This document shows, one piece after another, positions 5,703 through 11,305 of a DNA stretch of 11,305 nt; the first letter of the stretch is position 1; every line of letters starts with the position of its first letter. The notes under the pieces were generated by a model. It saw only the letters and a program-made list of their open reading frames with translations, did not search any database and was not told the origin of the DNA. The DNA is from Gammaproteobacteria bacterium (GTDB lineage Bacteria; Pseudomonadota; Gammaproteobacteria; Steroidobacterales; Steroidobacteraceae): positions 1-11,305 of the forward strand of contig JANXYA010000323.1 of assembly GCA_025350345.1 (NCBI GenBank), written 5' to 3'. The position numbers were made by a program, and so were the translations under genes.

Positions 5703-7958
5703 TTACACCGCGAGGGCGTTGGGCGGCTCGGTCAGCTGGCCCTGGGCCGCGGCCTGGTTCATGGCCGCATAGAAGGGCAGGTGCTCGAGCACCTCATCGA
5801 TGGGCACGGGCCGGCCGATGGCGAAACCCTGGCCGTAGTCCACGCCCAGCTGCGCGATCCTGTGCCGGATCTCCTCCGTTTCGACATATTCCGCCACCGT
5901 GATGAGCGACATGGCACGCGCCAGCTGCGCGATGGCCTGGATCGTCGATTCCGCCTTGCCGTCCGTGAGCACGTCGCGCACGAAGCTGCCGTCGATCTTC
6001 AGCATGGAGATAGGGAGCGAGCGCAGGTAGGCGAGCGAGCTCAGGCCCGTGCCGAAATCATCGAGCGCGATGCCGCAGCCGAGCTTGCGGAGCTGGCGCA
6101 TCAGCGTCTCGGTGTGCGCGAGATTCCCGACCGCCGCGCTCTCGGTGAGTTCGAAGCACAGCGCTTGCGGGTTGATGCCGCTGGCGGCGATCTGCGCCGT
6201 GAGGAATTCCGTGAAGGCGTTGTCCTTGAGCGATTGGCCGGAGCAGTTGATCGTGAACACCACGCCGCCGCCGGCCATGATCGCGGCGTGCGGCTGGAGC
6301 CGGCGCAGCGCCTCGGCGACCACCCAGCGGTCGATCTCTGGCATCAGCTGGTAGCGCTGCGCCGCGGACATGAAATGATCGGGGCCGACCGTCTGCCCGT
6401 CGGTGCCGCGCATGCGCAGCAGGATTTCGAAGTGCGGCTGGCGGTGGACCTCGCCCAGGGGCAGCAGCAGCTGCGCATACAGGTGCAGGCGGTTCTCGGT
6501 CATCGCATTGCGCAGGTCGGTGATGACGTTGATGTCGGTGAAGCGCCGGATGATGCTTTCGTCGGCTTCCTGGAACACCTCGACCCGGTTGCGGCCCCTA
6601 TCGTTCGCCGCCTTGCAGGCGGTCTCGGCGGCCGCGAAGGCGTGCGTGAACTCCTGCGCGCGTGGCTCGACGGCGGCCACGCCGATGCTGATGGAGACGG
6701 CGAGGCTCCCGTCGCCGATGCTGGCGCCCAGCTGCTCGGCGCTCTGGCGAAGCGCTTCGGCGAAGGCGGCCGCGTCATCGAGCCCGGCCGGCACCAGCAC
6801 GGCGAAGCGATCGCCCGAGATGCGCGCCGCCATCGCACCGGGGGTCAGGCGCTGGCGGATCAGGTCGCCCACCTGGGCGATGACCTTGTCCCCGACGTGC
6901 ATGCCGTGGGTGTCGTTGATCACGTGCGTGCGGTTGATGTCCACGCCCAGCGCGCTCCACTTGCGCTGCGCGCTGTTGGGCTGTTGCAGGGCGTTCTTCA
7001 CGCGCAGCTCGAAGGCCGGGCGATTGAACAGTCCGGTCAGTGCATCGTAGCTGTTGGCGATCACGGCCGAGACGCGTCGCGCCAGCAACTCGGCGAGCCG
7101 CGCCTGGCGCGGCGTGAATTCCGGCATGGAAAGCGGGCGAAACAGCGCCAGCACGCCGATGGCGCGGCCGTCGGGGCGCGAGATCGCGCAGGACAGGATG
7201 CGATAGATGTGGGCCGGGTTGCCGGTCTGGAGCTGCAGCTGGTTGACGATCACCGCTTCCCGGCGCAGCTGCGCGCTCGACATCAGGTGGCGGTGGGCGC
7301 GCGCCACGAGGCTGGCCTCGATCCCCAGCTCGGGCTGCTGGCGGATCAGCACCAGGCTTTTTTCCGGCACGATGATCGCCGCGAGACCGCCCTGGATGTG
7401 ATCGATCGCAGCCTTCAGCACGGCCTTGAGCTCATCGCCCCCGCCGTCATCATCCGCCGCCTCGCCACCGCTGACTGCGAGCAGCATGTCCAGGTCATGG
7501 TCCTGTTCGGCGAGCGAGCCGCTTAAGGTGACGATCTGCTCGCGGCTCTGCAGCTCGCGCGCCAGGATGTCGAGCGCCGGACGCACCATCGCGTGCACGT
7601 AGGCCAGGCTCCGTTGTTCGTTCGCGGGGCCGGCGCGACAGCGCAGCAGCACCGCCGCGAAAGGCTGGCCCTGCCCGGCACCGCTGGTGCGCAACAGCCA
7701 GAAGATGTAGAGCGGCTCGCCATCCGTGAGCAGCACGCCGGGAGAGCCAGGCTCCAGCGCGGCGGCGCGCATCGACTCGGCCACGAGCTTGCCCAGCGAG
7801 GCATCCACCGACATCTCGTTGGACCAGAGCACATCGCCGGTGGCGCCGAAGATCGACACGCCGATCATGCGCGGCAGCAGCGCGCGCAGCAGCTGCGTAT
7901 AGCTCTCGAGCTCGGGCGCTCCGTGCAAAGCGCCCCTGATTTTGGTTTCTTCAGTCAT
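5703..7958 (-). CDS. Cytoplasmic GGDEF/EAL protein, predicted c-di-GMP phosphodiesterase with degenerate GGDEF
   Basis: A 751-residue protein without membrane segments. Residues 1-150 are an unrecognised, probably sensory region; 175-300 resembles a GAF domain. A GGDEF domain starts at YDALTGLFNRP (304-313), but its signature is SGDRF (381-385) and I see no RxxD inhibitory site, so cyclase activity is unlikely. The EAL domain (about 480-730) keeps the apparent catalytic and metal ligands: E511 in EILLR (in place of EALLR), N571, E603 in ELTES, D633-D634 in DDFGTG, K654, E690 and Q710. It should hydrolyse c-di-GMP to pGpG, with the dead GGDEF as a possible GTP-binding regulator. The start is ATG at 7958 (MTEETKIRG); ATG at 7991 and TTG at 8033 are also in frame, and none has a good ribosome-binding site. 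It lies between envC and the S41 protease gene, same strand. Confidence 0.88.
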   Translation of the reverse strand: MTEETKIRGALHGAPELESYTQLLRALLPRMIGVSIFGATGDVLWSNEMSVDASLGKLVAESMRAAALEPGSPGVLLTDGEPLYIFWLLRTSGAGQGQPFAAVLLRCRAGPANEQRSLAYVHAMVRPALDILARELQSREQIVTLSGSLAEQDHDLDMLLAVSGGEAADDDGGGDELKAVLKAAIDHIQGGLAAIIVPEKSLVLIRQQPELGIEASLVARAHRHLMSSAQLRREAVIVNQLQLQTGNPAHIYRILSCAISRPDGRAIGVLALFRPLSMPEFTPRQARLAELLARRVSAVIANSYDALTGLFNRPAFELRVKNALQQPNSAQRKWSALGVDINRTHVINDTHGMHVGDKVIAQVGDLIRQRLTPGAMAARISGDRFAVLVPAGLDDAAAFAEALRQSAEQLGASIGDGSLAVSISIGVAAVEPRAQEFTHAFAAAETACKAANDRGRNRVEVFQEADESIIRRFTDINVITDLRNAMTENRLHLYAQLLLPLGEVHRQPHFEILLRMRGTDGQTVGPDHFMSAAQRYQLMPEIDRWVVAEALRRLQPHAAIMAGGGVVFTINCSGQSLKDNAFTEFLTAQIAASGINPQALCFELTESAAVGNLAHTETLMRQLRKLGCGIALDDFGTGLSSLAYLRSLPISMLKIDGSFVRDVLTDGKAESTIQAIAQLARAMSLITVAEYVETEEIRHRIAQLGVDYGQGFAIGRPVPIDEVLEHLPFYAAMNQAAAQGQLTEPPNALAV

Positions 7959-8071
7959 ATAAATGCGCTGCCAGCGGCAAGCTTCAGGCATGAGGCCGCC
8001 TGCACGCCTTGATGGGGTTCGCGGTTTAGTCAAATCGGTTCTGGCGGTCCGTGGGCGCCGCCGCCGCCACG

Positions 8072-8086
8072 CCCGTCCCGGACGGG
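8072..8086. other. GC-rich inverted repeat in the gap after envC
   Basis: CCCGTC (8072-8077) pairs with GACGGG (8081-8086) around a three-base loop, within the 149-bp gap between the envC stop and the GGDEF/EAL gene. On the minus strand it would lie about 20 nt after the envC stop and could slow transcription, but no T tract follows, so it is not a standard terminator. The rest of the gap holds nothing recognised. Confidence 0.25.
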
Positions 8087-8107
8087 TCCAGCCCTGTGAC
8101 GCAGGTC

Positions 8108-9262
8108 TCAGTCCGGGCGCGCTCGCCGGAACCAGGGCTTGGGATCGATGGGCTGGCCGGCGCGGCGGATCTCGAAGTACAGCTCCGCTCGCGGGCGACC
8201 GCCGCTGTCGCCGGCGGCGGCGATCACTTCGCCGGCAGCGACGGATTCGCCGGCCGATTTGCGCAGCTGATCGTTGTAGCCGTAGAGGCTCAGGTACCCC
8301 TCGCCGTGATCGACGATGGCGAGCAGCCCCAGCCCGGGGAGCCAGTCGGCATAGATCACGCGGCCGGCCGCGATCGAGCGCACCGGCGCGCCCTGCTCGG
8401 CGGCCACCACCAGCCCCTGCCAGTTCACCCCGCTCGCGCGCTGCTGCCCGTAGCTCGCAATCACTTGCCCGGCCACCGGCCAGTCCAGCTGCCCGCGCAG
8501 GCGGCCGAAATTGCTGGCGTTGTCCGGGGCCGGTCCGGGCCGCGCCGCCCGCTGCAGTTCGCGCAGCAGGTGCTCCAGGCTCGCCTGCTGGCTGCGCAGG
8601 CGCGCGAGGCTGGCCTCGTGCGAGCGTGCTTCACCCTGCAGGCTCGAAAGTGCAACCTGGCGCTGCGCGCGGCCGCTTTCCAGCCGCGCGAGCTGGCTCT
8701 GCCGCGTGTTGCGCAACGCGGCGAGGGCTGCGGCCTGCTGGCCCAGCTCGGTATCCAGCTCATCGATGCGCGCCACCTGCTGCGCGATCGAATCGATCTG
8801 CGCGGCGCGCGCGCGGCCGAAATAGCCGTACCAGGTGTACAGGCGCGCGGCGGCGGCCGGGTCGCGCTGGTTGAGCATGAGCTGCAATGGCTCGTGGCGC
8901 CCGATCAGGTAGGCCGCCCGCAGCTGGGAGGCGAGTCCGGCGCGCTCGCGCGCCAGCGAGGCATTCACCGTCTCGCGCTCGGCGGCCAGGGCCGTGCGCC
9001 GTGCGGTGTGGGCCGATTCCTGCGCCAGCACGCCTTCCAGGTCGGCCCGCGTCGCGGCCACCGCCACCTCGGCGTCGCGCAGATTGTGCGCCAGGCGGTC
9101 GCGCTCGACGGCATCGCGGCCGACTTCCCGGCTGACGCGTTCGATCCGATCCTTGAGCGCGCGCAGCTGCTCCTGGGTCTGGCCGGCGCTCGCGCTGAAG
9201 GCCGGATCGCACGCCAGGCTCAGGGCCAAAAGCAGCAAGATCCGGGCACGGGCGGTAGCCAT
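8108..9262 (-). CDS. envC: Murein hydrolase activator EnvC
   Basis: The 384-residue exported protein has an N-terminal signal peptide (about 1-25, hydrophobic core ILLLLALSL), a long coiled coil rich in Ala, Arg, Gln and Glu (about 28-238) and a C-terminal LytM-like domain (about 255-380). The LytM domain lacks the zinc ligands of active peptidases: the first His position reads SGVNWQG (278-283), and the HxH position reads LYFEIRR (361-367). SLYGYN (325-330), LYFEIRRAGQ and PKPWF are shared with E. coli EnvC from memory, which is likewise inactive. EnvC is recruited by FtsEX to the septum, where it switches on amidases such as AmiA and AmiB to split daughter-cell peptidoglycan. The start ATG at 9262 faces the rhodanese gene across 61 bp. 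It heads the minus-strand run; the common upstream partner gpmI is absent. Confidence 0.92.
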   Translation of the reverse strand: MATARARILLLLALSLACDPAFSASAGQTQEQLRALKDRIERVSREVGRDAVERDRLAHNLRDAEVAVAATRADLEGVLAQESAHTARRTALAAERETVNASLARERAGLASQLRAAYLIGRHEPLQLMLNQRDPAAAARLYTWYGYFGRARAAQIDSIAQQVARIDELDTELGQQAAALAALRNTRQSQLARLESGRAQRQVALSSLQGEARSHEASLARLRSQQASLEHLLRELQRAARPGPAPDNASNFGRLRGQLDWPVAGQVIASYGQQRASGVNWQGLVVAAEQGAPVRSIAAGRVIYADWLPGLGLLAIVDHGEGYLSLYGYNDQLRKSAGESVAAGEVIAAAGDSGGRPRAELYFEIRRAGQPIDPKPWFRRARPD

Positions 9263-9287
9263 GCGGAAAAGTCTAACGCAGCGTGGC

Positions 9288-9293
9288 TATAAT
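9288..9293 (+). promoter_or_regulatory. Probable -10 element of the rhodanese-grxC-secB promoter
   Basis: A perfect TATAAT followed by GCGCGG sits in the divergent envC/rhodanese gap, 30 bp before the rhodanese ATG, a plausible distance for a sigma-70 promoter with a start near 9300. The -35 region 17 bp upstream (about 9265-9270, GGAAAA) does not match TTGACA. An activator or an imperfect -35 would be needed. No convincing promoter for envC was found on the opposite strand. Confidence 0.5.
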
Positions 9294-9323
9294 GCGCGGC
9301 TCCGTCGATCATGAATTGAAGCC

Positions 9324-9746
9324 ATGCAGCGTTTGCTTGAATATGCCACCCACCACCTAGGTCTAGCGGTGCTCGCCCTGGGCGCTGTGCTGGCCGTAGC
9401 GGTCTATGAACTGCGGGAGCGCTCCCGCGCGATCGGCGCCGTCAGCCCGCAGGACGCCGTGCGCCTCATGAACCAGGGCGCAACGCTCCTGGACCTGCGC
9501 AGCGCCGAGGATTACGGGGTTGGCCATATCCGCGGGGCCCGCAGTCTCCCGCCCGGGAAGCTCGGCGACGGGCTCGATGGCATCAAGCGACTCAAGGACC
9601 GGACCGTCATTGTCTACTGCGAGCGCGGCGCCACCGCCCCCGCCACCGTGCGCGCGCTCCAGCAGCAGGGATTCAGCCAGGTGGTCAGCCTGCGCGGCGG
9701 CCTGAGCGCCTGGCGTGCCGAGCACCTGCCCGTGGCCCGCGACTAG
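9324..9746 (+). CDS. Membrane-anchored rhodanese-like protein (YibN type)
   Basis: A 140-residue protein with one N-terminal membrane helix (about 12-28) followed by a single rhodanese domain facing the cytoplasm or periplasm; orientation was not determined. Rhodanese marks are the LLDLRSAEDY strand (55-64), GHIRGARSLP (67-76) and the active-site strand VIVYCERGATA (95-105), with Cys99 as the presumed persulfide-forming residue. The loop after Cys is CERGATA, ending in Ala where many thiosulfate sulfurtransferases carry Arg or Lys, so its sulfur donor may differ. Domain end GGLSAW (125-130) is typical. The gene corresponds in place to E. coli yibN, directly upstream of grxC and secB. It is the first gene after the TATAAT element; the stop lies 20 bp before grxC. 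Confidence 0.85.
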   Translation: MQRLLEYATHHLGLAVLALGAVLAVAVYELRERSRAIGAVSPQDAVRLMNQGATLLDLRSAEDYGVGHIRGARSLPPGKLGDGLDGIKRLKDRTVIVYCERGATAPATVRALQQQGFSQVVSLRGGLSAWRAEHLPVARD

Positions 9747-9766
9747 GCTCGGCCACCCTCGAGCCC

Positions 9767-10045
9767 ATGACGGCACCGCTGATCGAAATGTACACCACCT
9801 CCTGGTGCCCCTATTGCACGCGCGCGAAGCGGCTCCTGGATCACAAGGGTGCGGGCTACACGGAGATCAGCATCGAGGAGCACCCGGAGCTGCGCACCGA
9901 GATGATCCGGCGCAGCGGGCGGCGCACGGTGCCGCAGATCTTCATTGACGGCCAGCACATCGGCGGCTCCGATGAACTGGCCGCGCTCGATGAGGCGGGC
10001 GGCCTGGACCGCCTGCTTTCGCCGGCAGCGGCAGTGGCGCAATAA
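9767..10045 (+). CDS. grxC: Glutaredoxin 3 (GrxC)
   Basis: A 92-residue dithiol glutaredoxin with the thioredoxin fold. The active site is CPYC at 14-17 in YTTSWCPYC. The cis-proline loop TVPQIFI is at 54-60 and the glutathione-binding GGSDEL at 66-71. It reduces protein disulfides and glutathione mixed disulfides using glutathione in the cytoplasm. Length and motifs match GrxC, and it sits between the rhodanese and secB genes as in E. coli. The start ATG at 9767 gives MTAPLIEMYTT, leading directly into the first beta strand. It is followed by 37 bp before secB, with no terminator seen, so the genes are likely cotranscribed. Confidence 0.95.
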   Translation: MTAPLIEMYTTSWCPYCTRAKRLLDHKGAGYTEISIEEHPELRTEMIRRSGRRTVPQIFIDGQHIGGSDELAALDEAGGLDRLLSPAAAVAQ

Positions 10046-10082
10046 TGGTTACCGAAAACCTGGACGCATAGGAATATTCAGC

Positions 10083-10559
10083 ATGGCAATACAATCAGAA
10101 CCCACCCCGGCAGCGGCGGGCACGGCTCCCACTCCGCAACTGGCGCTGCAGGCCGTGTACCTGAAGGACTGTTCCTTCGAGGCGCCGCAGGGGCCGCGGG
10201 TCACGAACGACTGGAACCCGCAGATCGGGCTCGACCTGAACACCGCGGTCAACGTCATCGAGGGCGACCTGCGTGAAATCGTGCTGACGGTGACGGTCTC
10301 GGCCAAGCAGGGCGAGCAGACCGCCTTCCTGGTCGAGGTGAAGCAGGCCGGCGCCTTCGTGATGCAGAACCTGTCGAACGAGGAGTTCCGGCGCGCCGCC
10401 GGCGTGATCTGCCCGGGCGTGCTGTTCCCCTACGCGCGCGCGGTCGTCTCGAGCCTGGTCGGGCACGGCGGCTTTCCGCAGCTGCTGTTGCCGCCCGTGA
10501 ATTTCGAGGCGCTGTTCGCCGCCAACAATCCGGGCACCCCCAGCGCCGCGCAGAATTGA
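10083..10559 (+). CDS. secB: Protein-export chaperone SecB
   Basis: A 158-residue export chaperone, close to the 155 of E. coli SecB. The ATG at 10083 is preferred over upstream in-frame starts: it gives MAIQSEPTPAAAG, has AGGA nine bases upstream, and the extra N-terminus would only be Arg/Trp-rich shadow of grxC. Landmarks are VYLKDCSFEAP (about 25-35), LDLNTAVNV, VLTVTV, AFLVEVKQAG, CPGVLFPYAR (about 119-128) and GGFPQLLLPPVNFEAL. SecB works as a homotetramer that holds preproteins unfolded and hands them to SecA at the Sec translocon. The tail after FEALFAANN is disordered. Its TGA is one base from the TTG start of gpsA. Confidence 0.97.
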   Translation: MAIQSEPTPAAAGTAPTPQLALQAVYLKDCSFEAPQGPRVTNDWNPQIGLDLNTAVNVIEGDLREIVLTVTVSAKQGEQTAFLVEVKQAGAFVMQNLSNEEFRRAAGVICPGVLFPYARAVVSSLVGHGGFPQLLLPPVNFEALFAANNPGTPSAAQN

Positions 10560-10560
10560 A

Positions 10561-11305
10561 TTGAACGCGGAGCTGCCCTCGCGGATCACGGTGCTCGGCG
10601 CCGGTTCCTGGGGCACGGCGTTGGCGATCCAGTGGGCGCGGGCCGGACATGCCGTGCGCCTGTGGGCCCGCGACGCGCAGCTGCGTGCCGACATGGCCCG
10701 CGCGCGGGTCAATCAGCGCTACCTGCCGCACTCGCCTTTTCCCGACTCGCTCCAGGTGCCCGCAGGCCTGGCCGCGGCGCTGGGCGGCGCCGACGATGTG
10801 CTCATCGCGGTGCCGAGCCACGCCTTCCGCGCGGTGTTGAACGCGCTGCGCGAGCAGCTCGCTGCCGGGCAGCGGCTGTGCTGGGCCACCAAGGGGTTCG
10901 AGGTCAACACCGGGCGCCTGCCCTATGAAGTGGCGCAGGACGTGCTGGGCACCACGCGCCTCACGGCGGTGCTCTCCGGTCCCACCTTCGCCGCCGAGGT
11001 GGGCGCCGGGCTGCCGAGCGCGATGACGATTGCTTCGCGCGATGCGGATTATGCGGCCCTGCTCGCGCATGACATCTCGACGGCCAATTTTCGTGCCTAC
11101 ACCTCCACCGATATCGTCGGCGTCGAGGTCGGCGGCGCGGTCAAGAACGTGCTGGCGATCGGTGCCGGACTGTCCGACGGCTTAGGGTTCGGTGCCAACT
11201 CGCGCATCGCGCTCATCACCCGCGGGCTCCTGGAGATGATGCGCCTGGGCGTGAGCCTGGGCGCGCAGCGCGAGACCTTCATGGGACTGGCGGGCCTGGG
11301 CGATC
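10561..11305 (+). CDS. gpsA: Glycerol-3-phosphate dehydrogenase [NAD(P)+] GpsA, 5' part
   Basis: The frame is open from 10561 to the window edge, giving 248 of an expected 330 or so residues. It makes sn-glycerol 3-phosphate from dihydroxyacetone phosphate with NAD(P)H, the entry step to phospholipid head-group synthesis in the cytoplasm. The NAD-binding Gly motif VLGAGSWGTALA is at 11-22; ATKGFE (109-114), LSGPTFAAEV (138-147), EVGGAVKNV with the presumed catalytic Lys195, and GANSRIALITRG (211-222) follow in family order. The start is taken as TTG at 10561, one base after the secB stop, because no ATG or GTG precedes the Gly motif with enough room; a GTG at 10591 would cut into the first strand. 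No clear ribosome-binding site is seen, so it probably depends on coupling to secB. Confidence 0.95.
   Translation, partial: MNAELPSRITVLGAGSWGTALAIQWARAGHAVRLWARDAQLRADMARARVNQRYLPHSPFPDSLQVPAGLAAALGGADDVLIAVPSHAFRAVLNALREQLAAGQRLCWATKGFEVNTGRLPYEVAQDVLGTTRLTAVLSGPTFAAEVGAGLPSAMTIASRDADYAALLAHDISTANFRAYTSTDIVGVEVGGAVKNVLAIGAGLSDGLGFGANSRIALITRGLLEMMRLGVSLGAQRETFMGLAGLGD

Noticed and set aside
5781..7526. 581-codon plus-strand open frame opposite the GGDEF/EAL gene
   Set aside because: Antisense shadow of a gene with clear GGDEF and EAL motifs; composition is unlike a folded protein.
8028..8033. TTGACT on the minus strand as a -35 for the GGDEF/EAL gene
   Set aside because: No -10-like hexamer lies at 16-18 bp spacing.
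8108..9262. Missing zinc ligands in the EnvC LytM domain as a sign of decay
   Set aside because: Lack of these ligands is normal for EnvC, which activates amidases and does not cut peptidoglycan itself.
8051..9292. 413-codon plus-strand open frame opposite envC
   Set aside because: Antisense shadow; EnvC motifs are clear on the minus strand.

Overview
The window is a GC-rich stretch of proteobacterial chromosome, fully packed with genes. It carries core cell-envelope and export genes: Tat, SecB, EnvC and a CtpA-type protease. The order rhodanese (yibN-like), grxC, secB, gpsA, divergent from envC, is a familiar beta/gammaproteobacterial housekeeping neighbourhood. EnvC and DedA look close to the Enterobacteria-type proteins, which favours a gammaproteobacterium. 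TatB carries Lys at position 8, which I recall from some betaproteobacterial TatB proteins, so I leave the class open. There is no insertion sequence, phage gene, CRISPR array, tRNA or rRNA.

Layout, left to right. (1) Plus strand, 1-3328: the 3' end of tatA, then tatB, tatC (17-nt overlap with tatB) and an OPT-family transporter (ATGA overlap with tatC), read as one operon. (2) Minus strand, 9262 down to 3325: envC, then after a 149-bp gap a cytoplasmic GGDEF/EAL protein, then 12 bp later a CtpA/Prc-type S41 protease, then dedA (TGATG overlap with the protease stop), then a small SRPBCC/AHSA1-like gene (8-nt overlap with dedA). The last gene of this run meets the OPT gene tail to tail, and their stop codons overlap in the four bases TTAA. 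(3) Plus strand, 9324 to the end: a membrane-anchored rhodanese, grxC, secB and the first three quarters of gpsA, probably from a promoter with a perfect TATAAT in the 61-bp divergent gap with envC.

How the genes fit together. The outer blocks serve protein export (folded proteins by Tat, unfolded proteins by SecB/Sec), thiol redox chemistry and phospholipid precursor supply. The minus-strand block serves envelope remodelling: amidase activation by EnvC, periplasmic proteolysis by Ctp and membrane homeostasis by DedA. A predicted c-di-GMP phosphodiesterase sits in the middle of it.

The most notable observation is that dedA appears broken by a one-base frameshift. The ATG that overlaps the protease stop opens a correct DedA N-terminus (14 codons), and the rest of the protein continues in another frame. 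Restoring one base gives a 219-residue protein of normal family length. I found no clear evidence of an undescribed system; most of the window is conventional chromosomal backbone.
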